Assembly: GCA_964368275.1 (NCBI GenBank)
Contig: CAYJAQ010000074.1
Location: 1-5,098, forward strand
DNA from: CAYJAQ01 sp964368275
GTDB taxonomy: Bacteria > Bacillota_I > Bacilli_A > ML615J-28 > CAG-313
Reading direction: 5' to 3'
DNA length: 5,098 nucleotides
Shown: piece by piece, positions 1 through 5,096 of the stretch
Position numbering within the stretch: the first letter of the stretch is position 1
How the letters are laid out: each line of letters starts with the position of its first letter
Position numbers and translations under genes: made by a program
The notes under the pieces: generated by a model
Told to the model about the DNA's origin: nothing
The model's database searches: none
What the model saw: the letters and a program-made list of their open reading frames with translations, nothing else

Positions 1-8
1 CTAATATA

Positions 9-17
9 TGTTATAAT
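9..17 (+). promoter_or_regulatory. Extended -10 promoter element for the CPBP/acetyltransferase operon
   Basis: The sequence reads TGTTATAAT, a perfect TGn extended -10 with a consensus TATAAT hexamer at 12-17. Any -35 box would lie left of the window edge and cannot be seen. Transcription would start near 23-25, giving a leader of about 63 bases before the first gene. No terminator or other gene is visible between this element and the ATG at 88, so it is the best candidate promoter for the gene string ending at 2202. Confidence 0.6.
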
Positions 18-87
18 ATGCTTAATGAATAGTTATGTGTAAAGGCAAAAAAGGTAATTTTGGTTACATTTATTTTGTGAGGTATAT

Positions 88-801
88 ATGAATAAGAAAA
101 ACTTAATCCTCTTTATTATAATTGCTATCTTCGCCTCGGCTATGATGGTTGGATGTTATTTTATTGATACCAGCACTAATCAGTATGGAATCTATTCATC
201 ACTACTAAAGATTGTTTACATTATTGCATGTACAATTTTCTTAGTTATTAAAAAACAGCATATTTTTATTAATAATAAAAAGCATACAAAGCAGATAGTG
301 ATTGAAATCTTGATTTTATTAGCGCTAAATATGCTAATAGCTATTAGAGTAATTAATCGCCAAGGAGATTTTCCAACATTTAGCTTTTTAGTTATCTCGG
401 TAGTCACAACAGCTATTTGGGAAGAATTGTTTTACCGGTGTATTGGTAGTTTAGTGGTGTTGAATAATCGTCATAACATGTCGGGTATGATTATTATTTC
501 AATAGTGTTTGCTTTATCACATTTAATGAATCTATTTGGTGGGGATTACTTATCAACGGTTGTTATCGTGATATTTGCTTTTGGATTTGGCATGTATTTA
601 AATTCATGTTACTTATTGTCAGGTTCAATTATCTTTGCGTTAATATTGCATTTCTTTATTAACTTTAGTAATTCATTATTCGCAATGCTTTCTATTTCGA
701 GTAATCTAGTTGGTATTTTTGCTATAATACTTTATGTAGTTCTATCGGGTGTATGTATTTATCTAGCACTGCACCATAAGAAAATGCAAGTGGTTGATTA
801 A
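88..801 (+). CDS. CPBP family intramembrane metalloprotease (CAAX protease/Abi type)
   Basis: This 237-residue, very hydrophobic protein has several predicted membrane helices (about residues 5-24, 40-55, 70-88, 98-112, 133-150, 156-172, 178-198 and 205-228). It carries the three CPBP (Pfam Abi/CAAX) active-site motifs: EExxxR at 112-117 (EELFYR), FxxxH ending at His145, and HxxxN at 188-192 (HFFIN). In this family the Glu and His residues bind the catalytic metal within the membrane. Bacterial members include bacteriocin self-immunity proteins and sortase-linked proteases, but many have no known substrate, and nothing here identifies one. The start at 88 follows a GAGG at 79-82 with 5 bases between. 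It is the first gene of the likely operon, 23 bases before the next ORF. The family call is firm; the role is unknown. Confidence 0.9.
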   Translation: MNKKNLILFIIIAIFASAMMVGCYFIDTSTNQYGIYSSLLKIVYIIACTIFLVIKKQHIFINNKKHTKQIVIEILILLALNMLIAIRVINRQGDFPTFSFLVISVVTTAIWEELFYRCIGSLVVLNNRHNMSGMIIISIVFALSHLMNLFGGDYLSTVVIVIFAFGFGMYLNSCYLLSGSIIFALILHFFINFSNSLFAMLSISSNLVGIFAIILYVVLSGVCIYLALHHKKMQVVD

Positions 802-824
802 TATTCAATAATAAAAGAGGATTT

Positions 825-1010
825 ATGATAAATATTAGGAAAATAACAGAAGATAATTTTAAAGATATAATTGGAATGAAACGTCGACCCGAAGAACACT
901 ATGTGGCAGCTAATGCGATTGGTAATAAGCGCGCTAAGCATTTTTATGAAAAACTTGCTTTTAAACCAACCGGTGAAAATACAACTGACGAAGTAAGTCA
1001 TGCGTTTTGA
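825..1010 (+). pseudogene. GNAT acetyltransferase remnant with an in-frame internal deletion
   Basis: The 61-residue ORF joins two ends of a GNAT N-acetyltransferase. Residues 1-30 (INIRKITEDNF start, then RPEEHYVAANA) match the N-terminus of diamine/BltD/SpeG-like GNATs. Residues 34-61 (NKRAKHFYEKLAFKPTGE) match the C-terminal motif B segment, usually N-x-x-A-x-x-x-Y-E-K-x-G-F-x-x-T-G-E. The roughly 85-95 residues normally between them, including the central sheet and the acetyl-CoA pyrophosphate loop (Q/RxxGxG/A), are absent. Family members are usually about 150 residues long. The two halves stay in one frame and the ribosome site survives (GAGGA at 817-821), so a short peptide may still be made, but it cannot bind acetyl-CoA in the usual way. 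The junction is near residues 30-34 (about nucleotides 912-926). It lies 14 bases before an intact GNAT of a different subfamily. A small functional protein is possible but unlikely. Confidence 0.75.
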
Positions 1011-1024
1011 TTTATAGGTGAATT

Positions 1025-1549
1025 ATGTTATTACAAACAACTAGATTAATAATTAGATATTTTAAAGAAGCAGATGCTGAAGATTTATTTGACTACTTAT
1101 CAAAAGATGATGTTGTAAAATATGAACCCTATGAAGCAATTAAAACAGTGGATGAAGCAAGAAATATTGCTTTAGAAAGAAGCAATGACCATAACTTTTT
1201 AGCGGTTACTTTACTTGATGGTAAACTAATAGGTAATATTTATTTTTCAAAAGGGGATTTTGATACCTGGGAAGTTGGTTATGTCTTTAATAGTGATTAT
1301 TGGCATAAAGGCTATGCGACCGAAGCAATGCATATGATCATGCAATATGCATTCACTAACTTATCAACTCGCCGAATAGTCGCCATGTGTAATCCTGATA
1401 ATGTTTTATCATGGCATTTGCTAGAGCGATTAGGCTTTAGAAGAGAAGGCCATTTACTTAAAAATATTTATTTTAACAAAGATGCTAGTGGAAAACCCAT
1501 CTGGCAGGACACCTACGAGTATGGAATACTAAAAGAAGAATTTAAATAA
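1025..1549 (+). CDS. GNAT family N-acetyltransferase, RimJ/RimL type
   Basis: This 174-residue protein belongs to the Acetyltransf_3 branch of GNATs and should transfer an acetyl group from acetyl-CoA to an amine in the cytosol. The N-terminal signature TTRLIIRYFKEADAEDL (residues 5-21) is typical of RimJ/RimL-like proteins. The acetyl-CoA loop is at 93-98 (WHKGYA), a common variant of Q/RxxGxG/A, and motif B follows at 123-142 (NPDN..SWHLLERLGFRREG). Length is normal for the branch, so the gene looks intact. The start at 1025 has AGGTGA at 1016-1021, a rather close spacing of 3 bases. The substrate cannot be told from sequence: relatives modify ribosomal protein N-termini, free amino acids or antibiotics. 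It lies 14 bases after the broken GNAT and 21 bases before the DUF6440 gene, within the same probable operon. Confidence 0.9.
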   Translation: MLLQTTRLIIRYFKEADAEDLFDYLSKDDVVKYEPYEAIKTVDEARNIALERSNDHNFLAVTLLDGKLIGNIYFSKGDFDTWEVGYVFNSDYWHKGYATEAMHMIMQYAFTNLSTRRIVAMCNPDNVLSWHLLERLGFRREGHLLKNIYFNKDASGKPIWQDTYEYGILKEEFK

Positions 1550-1570
1550 TCGTCATTATAGGAGGAAAAT

Positions 1571-1759
1571 ATGGCAAGAGCAAAAGAAGAAAATCGTTTT
1601 GAAAAAGTATATACTCAAGGCTCTCTTAATGGTATGGAAATTTGGGTTGATAAACTAACCGGAGTAAACTACATATTTTGTTTTAATGGTTATGCGGGGG
1701 GACTAACACCATTACTAAATTCTGATGGTCAACCGGTTGTTACACCTGTAAAGCACTAG
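1571..1759 (+). CDS. DUF6440 family small protein
   Basis: This 62-residue protein has a charged N-terminus (MARAKEENRFEKVY), then a Gly/Trp-rich core with EIWVDKLTGVNYIF (residues 23-36), and the motif GYAGGLTPLL (40-49) followed by DGQPVV (52-57). From memory this pattern matches DUF6440, a family of about 60-residue proteins frequent in Firmicutes, often encoded singly and without known function. The WVDKxTGVNYLF-type core looks like a small beta-hairpin fold. There is no signal peptide or membrane segment, so it should be cytosolic. It has the strongest ribosome site of the operon (AGGAGG at 1560-1565, 5 bases before the ATG), which suggests higher translation than its neighbours. Its stop lies 8 bases before the next start. 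Function is unknown; the place between two acetyltransferases may be incidental. Confidence 0.78.
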   Translation: MARAKEENRFEKVYTQGSLNGMEIWVDKLTGVNYIFCFNGYAGGLTPLLNSDGQPVVTPVKH

Positions 1760-1767
1760 GTAAGAAA

Positions 1768-2202
1768 ATGATAAAAAAAGCAACACTAATTGATGTAGAT
1801 ACTGTTACGAGTCTTGCTTTAGAACTTTGGCCAAGTCATTCCTTTTCGGAGCTTAAAACTGAATTTGATGCGCTTCTAGTATCTACTGATATTGCAATCT
1901 TTTTAGTAGGGAATATTGATGAAGCAATTGGCTTTGCTGAAGTTAGTATTCGCCGTGATTATGTTGAAGGTACTACTACATCTCCTGTTGGTTATTTAGA
2001 AGGCATCTATATAAAGCCAAGTTTCCAACATCAAGGATATGGTAGACAATTAGTAGCTGCATGTGAAAAGTGGGCTAAAGAACAACACTGTTTAGAGTTT
2101 GCGAGTGACTGTGAACTGGTGAATAATGATAGTATTCTTTTTCACCAAAAGTGTGGTTTTTCGGAAGTAAATCGCATTGTAAACTTTACTAAAAAGTTAT
2201 AA
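1768..2202 (+). CDS. aac(6'): Aminoglycoside 6'-N-acetyltransferase, AAC(6')-I type
   Basis: This 144-residue GNAT has landmarks of the chromosomal AAC(6')-I group (AAC(6')-Iy/-Iaa/-Ii-like naming family), which acetylate the 6'-amino group of aminoglycosides with acetyl-CoA. Visible are LWPSHS (20-25), the block EAIGFAEVSIRRDYVEG (52-68), SPVGYLEGIYIKPSF (72-86), the acetyl-CoA loop QHQGYG (87-92), EFASDCE (110-116) and the C-terminal HQKCGF...NRIVNFTKKL (126-144). The acidic residues Glu79 and Asp114 lie in positions that are conserved in the family. Length and both ends fit, so the gene looks complete. The start at 1768 has only a weak AGGTAAG site (1758-1764) overlapping the stop of the preceding gene, so translation is probably coupled to the DUF6440 gene. 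Chromosomal members can be poorly expressed and their natural substrate is uncertain, so the resistance phenotype is an inference. Confidence 0.85.
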   Translation: MIKKATLIDVDTVTSLALELWPSHSFSELKTEFDALLVSTDIAIFLVGNIDEAIGFAEVSIRRDYVEGTTTSPVGYLEGIYIKPSFQHQGYGRQLVAACEKWAKEQHCLEFASDCELVNNDSILFHQKCGFSEVNRIVNFTKKL

Positions 2203-2238
2203 TAAACAATTATAGGCAAAAAAACTCTAGGTTATTTC

Positions 2239-2267
2239 TTGACTTTTTCTAAAAAAAATGCTAAAAT
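2239..2267 (+). promoter_or_regulatory. Sigma-A-type promoter of the MATE-kinase gene
   Basis: A TTGACT box (2239-2244) and a TAAAAT box (2262-2267) each match the consensus at five of six bases and are exactly 17 bases apart. A TGC at 2259-2261 adds an extended -10. The spacer contains A- and T-tracts. Transcription should start near 2274, giving an untranslated leader of about 100 bases before the ATG at 2378. This is the best promoter in the window, and its position upstream of the hairpin at 2301-2354 makes that hairpin part of the exporter's own transcript. Confidence 0.75.
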
Positions 2268-2300
2268 AATTAAGTTATTTTTGAATAGAATTATACGAAC

Positions 2301-2360
2301 ATGTTGTGCAAAGCACGTAAATCTGGTTACGGATATATGTGCTTTGGACAGCATTTTTTT
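2301..2360 (+). terminator. Attenuator: hairpin plus seven Ts just before the MATE-kinase gene
   Basis: Bases 2301-2319 pair with 2336-2354 (18 pairs, two of them G-U, with one G-G mismatch at 2308/2347). The core GCAAAGCAC/GTGCTTTGG region holds eight Watson-Crick pairs in a row (2309-2316 with 2339-2346). After an A-A mismatch, 2321-2325 pair with 2330-2334 around the tetraloop GTTA (2326-2329). Seven Ts follow at 2354-2360, the first of them paired. This has the form of an intrinsic terminator, lies downstream of the promoter at 2239-2267, and ends 17 bases before the exporter's start. It would therefore stop most transcripts of the exporter unless opened, which is attenuation. It may also end read-through from the upstream operon, since no other terminator is seen after 2202. 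Confidence 0.72.
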
Positions 2361-2378
2361 ATTGAAGGAGGACTATAA
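2301..2378 (+). CDS. Putative 25-codon leader peptide ORF of the MATE-kinase gene
   Basis: An ATG at 2301 opens 25 codons, beginning MLCKARKSGYGY and ending EGGL, and closes with TAA at 2376-2378. That stop shares its last A with the ATG of the exporter (TAATG), an arrangement favouring translational coupling. The start codon lies about 27 bases from the predicted transcription start and exactly at the foot of the terminator-like hairpin, so a ribosome loading or stalling there would block the 5' arm. The exporter's own ribosome site (GAAGGAGG, 2364-2371) is inside the leader ORF. Against it: no recognisable Shine-Dalgarno precedes 2301 and the ORF is short enough to occur by chance. From memory, the MLC start resembles leader peptides of tet(M)-type attenuators, which is a weak recollection. 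Translation is unproven. Confidence 0.5.
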   Translation: MLCKARKSGYGYMCFGQHFFIEGGL

Positions 2379-4378
2379 TGGAAAAAGTAAAAGAAAATAA
2401 CTTTTTAGGGACTGAAAATGTCGGAAAGCTACTGAAAATATTCGCTATACCTTGTGTATTAAGTCTTATTATTCAATCACTTTATAACTTGGTAGATCAA
2501 ATATTTATTGGTCATTGTGAAACACTTGGCGCAACCGGTAACGCTGCTACGGGAATTGTTTACCCGCTAACCATAATTGCTCTAGCAATAGGATTATGGC
2601 TAGGTGATGGTTGTGCTGCGTGCATTAGCTTAAATCAAGGTAAGAATGATACAAAGGGGACAAGTAGAAGTGTAGGAACAGCTCTATTTTATGGTGCTTT
2701 AGCAAGTATCATATATATGTTGATATGCTTTGTTTTTAAAGATAGCATTTTAACAAAAATTGGTGGAAGTGGTGCAATACTGATATCAGCTAGTGAATAT
2801 GCTAACTTTATTATTATGGGTTTTTTATTTTTCATATTAGCATGTGTTATTAATCCGATTATTCGCGCTGATGGTAGTCCACGTTATGCAATGCTAGCCA
2901 TGGCAATTGGAGCAGTGATTAACATTGCACTTGACCCTTTGTTTATTTATGTATTTGATATGGGAATGACTGGAGCAGCACTAGCTACTTTTTTAGGGCA
3001 GACAGTTACTTTTATTCTTCATGTTTTGTATCTTTTTAAAACAAAGACATTTAAATTAAAGTTAAATGATTTAATACCTTGTAAGCAAATATTGAATATT
3101 ATGAAATTTGGTATTTCAAGTTTATTAACGCAATTAGCAATTGTTATTATCTCAATTGTAAATAATATGTTACTATTTAAATATAGTGTAGCAAGTGGCT
3201 ATGATACCCAAATTACGCAGGGCGTTATTACCCTCGCATTTAAGGTATTTGGTATAGTAGTCTCGATAATCGTTGGAATTGCAAGTGGTGGTCAACCCAT
3301 CTTAGGATATAACTTTGGAGCTAAACGCTATGATCGCGTTAGAATAGCGCTTAAGTATATTTTAACATCAACCGTCATTGTCGGTGTTTTGGCTACAATA
3401 ATATTTGAACTTTTCCCCCAAATCTTTTTATTCATCTTTGGGAATGGTGGTATAGGTGTAGATCATCAAGTTTATAGTGATTTCACAAAATTAACTTTTA
3501 GAATATATCTCGGCTTTATACTGTTAACATGTATAACAAAGGTTGTCGCTATTTTCTTTCAGGCAATTGGTTCGCCGGTTAAAGCAACAATTATTACAAT
3601 GTCACGTGATGTTATTTTCTTAGTTCCACTTGCAATAATTTTAGTTAATGTTGGAGGAATTGGTTTACTGCTATGGTCAGCGCCAATATCGGATGTATTA
3701 TGTTTTGTCATTACCATTATTTTTACCATTAATGCACTAAAACAGATGGAATCTCGTCATGATGAACAACAATCCGTAGAAAGTGATGAAGCATTTAGTA
3801 TTAGTAATTCACAACCCGGTATTATTATTACAATTGCGCGTGAACATGGAGCTTCTGGCAGAGAGATTGGAAAATTGTTGGCAGATCGCTTACAAATCCC
3901 TTACTATGATAAAGATTTGACGATGCTTGTTGCTGAATCAACGGGTTTATCCATGTCGTATATTGAAAGCATTGATGAAGGAAATGTGCAAAGAGTATCT
4001 GATTTGTATTTAGGACTTGATCCAACCGATATAGCTCGAATTGCCCAAAAGAAAGTATTGCAGGAAATTGCTAGCAGAGGTCAATCGGTTATAGTAGGTC
4101 GTGCTGCTGATTATGTACTTAAAGATCAAAAATTACTAAAAGTATTTATTCATGCACCAATGGAATATCGAATTAAACAAATAATGCGAAAATATGGTGA
4201 CAATATTTCTCAAGCTTCTAAGAATATCCAAAAATCAGATCGCAAAAGATCAAAGTACTATGAATTAATTACCGGTAATAATTGGGGAGATTACCATAAT
4301 TATAATTTAATCATTGATAGTTCAATTGGTGTTGATAATTCAGTAGCTATTATTATTGATTACTTAAATAAAATATAA
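2378..4378 (+). CDS. MATE family multidrug exporter fused to a cytidylate kinase-like domain
   Basis: This 666-residue protein has two parts. Residues 1-455 form a full-length MATE exporter of the MepA-like kind, with two repeats of about six membrane helices; MATE proteins use Na+ or H+ gradients to expel cationic drugs. Signatures include the N-terminal IPCVLSLIIQSLYNLVDQIF (24-43), DGSPRYAM (165-172), INIALDPLFI (181-190) with GMTGAALAT (196-204), and GGQPILGYNFGAK (304-316). A polar linker (about 456-480) leads to a soluble domain at 481-666 that matches the cytidylate kinase-like family (Cytidylate_kin2): IAREHGASGREIG (486-498) in place of a Walker A loop, IPYYDKDL (507-514), VIVGRAADYVL (571-581), and DRKRSKYYELITGNNWGD (621-638). 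The start has GAAGGAGG 6 bases upstream. Met457 has no ribosome site, so the kinase is not separately started. The kinase should face the cytosol; whether it is active is unknown. Confidence 0.9.
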   Translation: MEKVKENNFLGTENVGKLLKIFAIPCVLSLIIQSLYNLVDQIFIGHCETLGATGNAATGIVYPLTIIALAIGLWLGDGCAACISLNQGKNDTKGTSRSVGTALFYGALASIIYMLICFVFKDSILTKIGGSGAILISASEYANFIIMGFLFFILACVINPIIRADGSPRYAMLAMAIGAVINIALDPLFIYVFDMGMTGAALATFLGQTVTFILHVLYLFKTKTFKLKLNDLIPCKQILNIMKFGISSLLTQLAIVIISIVNNMLLFKYSVASGYDTQITQGVITLAFKVFGIVVSIIVGIASGGQPILGYNFGAKRYDRVRIALKYILTSTVIVGVLATIIFELFPQIFLFIFGNGGIGVDHQVYSDFTKLTFRIYLGFILLTCITKVVAIFFQAIGSPVKATIITMSRDVIFLVPLAIILVNVGGIGLLLWSAPISDVLCFVITIIFTINALKQMESRHDEQQSVESDEAFSISNSQPGIIITIAREHGASGREIGKLLADRLQIPYYDKDLTMLVAESTGLSMSYIESIDEGNVQRVSDLYLGLDPTDIARIAQKKVLQEIASRGQSVIVGRAADYVLKDQKLLKVFIHAPMEYRIKQIMRKYGDNISQASKNIQKSDRKRSKYYELITGNNWGDYHNYNLIIDSSIGVDNSVAIIIDYLNKI

Positions 4379-4401
4379 ATACGCTAATGTCAAAAAAATA
4401 A

Positions 4402-4434
4402 AAAAGGAGGTAAATAATTAATTTTCCTCCTTTT
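4402..4434. terminator. Bidirectional intrinsic terminator between convergent genes
   Basis: AAAAGGAGG (4402-4410) pairs perfectly with CCTCCTTTT (4426-4434). After a T-T mismatch, AAAT (4412-4415) pairs with ATTT (4421-4424), leaving a five-base loop. On the plus strand the Ts at 4431-4434 end the stem, which would terminate the exporter gene (stop at 4378). On the minus strand the stem is followed by a longer T-rich run (complement of 4391-4405), so termination of the tetR-like gene (stop at 4448) is probably stronger. The GGAGG in the stem is part of the hairpin, not a ribosome site, since no start codon follows it. Confidence 0.8.
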
Positions 4435-4447
4435 AACTTATTATTAA

Positions 4448-4996
4448 TTATAGATATGGGGCTAGAGTACTTTGAACAATCTTATTAACAAAGGCAATTA
4501 TTTGTTCCTTCTCATATTTTTGATATCCTTCAATAACAACATGCATTAAACCATTAGTTAAGCAAGTGAAGAGCATTTCTAAATCAGTATCAGTAGCTTT
4601 CTTTAATTGTTTCTTCCAATGAAAAATAGCTTTATCATGAGTTAGATTTATCATTTTCTTGATGATGTCCGCATCCGTATGATGAAAAATTAGCGTTTGG
4701 CATAATTCAATGTTTTTTTCAATCATATCAAAAATGGCAATAATCATATTAGTCGCATCAAAAGTTTTTAAATACTTCAATGATTCGGTATAGTCAGATA
4801 ATAGTTCATTTTCAATCTGTTCTAAAAGATCATAACAGTCGGCATAATGAGTGTAAAAAGTAGCCCGATTAAGTTCAGCTATCTCACAAACCTCCTTTAC
4901 GGTAATTTGTTTAATAGTTTTGTTTTCTAAAAGGCTTAACAAAGCATTTTTTAAGGTTTGCTTAGTATATCGAACACGTGCATCAGATTTCATCAT
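4448..4996 (-). CDS. TetR/AcrR family transcriptional regulator
   Basis: This 182-residue protein has a TetR N-terminal DNA-binding domain at about residues 10-58: RYTKQTLKNALLSLLENK (9-26), then the helix-turn-helix ITVKEVCEIAELNRATFYTH (31-50) and the usual following YxLL (Y55-LL58). The rest is helical, of normal length, and looks like the TetR-like C-terminal domain found in DhaS-type regulators, where the ligand binds. It probably acts as a dimeric repressor. It converges with the exporter gene and is separated from it by a shared terminator. Its targets may be the exporter, itself, or a divergent gene beyond the right edge; the inverted repeats at 5041-5071 favour one of the last two. 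Two ATGs are adjacent (4996 and 4993); see the ribosome site entry. Family call is firm, ligand unknown. Confidence 0.92.
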   Translation of the reverse strand: MMKSDARVRYTKQTLKNALLSLLENKTIKQITVKEVCEIAELNRATFYTHYADCYDLLEQIENELLSDYTESLKYLKTFDATNMIIAIFDMIEKNIELCQTLIFHHTDADIIKKMINLTHDKAIFHWKKQLKKATDTDLEMLFTCLTNGLMHVVIEGYQKYEKEQIIAFVNKIVQSTLAPYL

Positions 4997-4998
4997 TT

Positions 4999-5006
4999 CT
5001 CTCCTT
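4999..5006 (-). promoter_or_regulatory. Ribosome binding site of the tetR-like gene
   Basis: On the minus strand the bases read AAGGAGAG. The GGAG core lies 4 bases before the first ATG (4996-4994) and 7 bases before the second (4993-4991). The second spacing is closer to the usual optimum, so Met2 may be the true start and the protein 181 residues long. Confidence 0.75.
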
Positions 5007-5040
5007 TTCGTTATATAATCAACATTTTAATTGTTTTTGC

Positions 5041-5071
5041 TTAGTATCTTACTAAATCACTTAAATTGATT
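5041..5071. promoter_or_regulatory. Two adjacent inverted repeats, candidate TetR operators
   Basis: TTAGTA-TCT-TACTAA (5041-5055) is a perfect 6+6 inverted repeat. Directly adjoining it and sharing one base, 5055-5071 (AATCACTTAAATTGATT) is a 17-base palindrome with seven of eight pairs matching around the central A5063. TetR proteins usually bind palindromes of about 15-20 bases close to their own gene, so either could be the operator. The second overlaps the -35 box of the candidate rightward promoter. In such AT-rich DNA short palindromes arise by chance, so this is a candidate only. Confidence 0.4.
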
Positions 5072-5096
5072 ATTGTATTTCCTTACATTATATATT
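5066..5096 (+). promoter_or_regulatory. Possible divergent promoter pointing off the right edge
   Basis: TTGATT (5066-5071) is followed 17 bases later by TATATA (5089-5094), or 19 bases later by TATATT (5091-5096). Both boxes are imperfect. The promoter would serve a gene to the right of the window that is transcribed away from the tetR-like gene, a common TetR arrangement. The downstream gene cannot be seen. Confidence 0.3.
5087..5092 (-). promoter_or_regulatory. Possible -10 box of the tetR-like gene
   Basis: The minus strand reads a consensus TATAAT here. It would start transcription near 5080 and give a leader of about 84 bases that contains the inverted repeats at 5041-5071. The matching -35 would lie beyond the window edge, and the DNA is AT-rich, so support is weak. 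A TATATA closer to the gene (about 5012-5017) has no convincing -35. Confidence 0.3.

Noticed and set aside
216..407. Minus-strand ORF of 63 codons inside the CPBP gene
   Set aside because: It overlaps a strong coding region, has no recognisable family and no convincing ribosome site; a shadow ORF.
798..1001. Minus-strand ORF of 67 codons opposite the GNAT remnant
   Set aside because: The plus strand shows clear GNAT sequence at both ends, while the minus-strand translation resembles nothing; a shadow ORF.
2210..2250. A terminator formed by the A-run at 2218-2224 and the T-run at 2244-2248
   Set aside because: Only a few A-T pairs with a C-C clash can form and there is no GC core; the T-run belongs to the promoter spacer.
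2274..2377. A metabolite-binding riboswitch in the exporter leader
   Set aside because: I looked for preQ1, guanidine, SAM, TPP, cobalamin, purine and yybP-ykoY type signatures and recognised none. The leader is almost entirely one hairpin and too short for most aptamers. Attenuation explains it better.
966..2540. Repeated ACCGGT at several places (about 970, 1732, 2534) as a possible binding site
   Set aside because: The copies lie inside coding regions at unrelated spacings, encode the ordinary dipeptide contexts of each protein, and share no flanking sequence.
3828..4025. Minus-strand ORF of 65 codons inside the kinase-like domain
   Set aside because: It is antisense to conserved kinase motifs, with no family match or start signals.
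3746..4378. A separate cytidylate kinase-like gene starting at the internal ATG (Met457)
   Set aside because: No ribosome site precedes it and there is no stop codon or frame change between the exporter and kinase parts, so a single fused protein is the simpler reading.
4401..4415. AAAAAGGAGG as a ribosome binding site for a small gene
   Set aside because: No start codon follows at a usable distance and the bases form one arm of the terminator stem.
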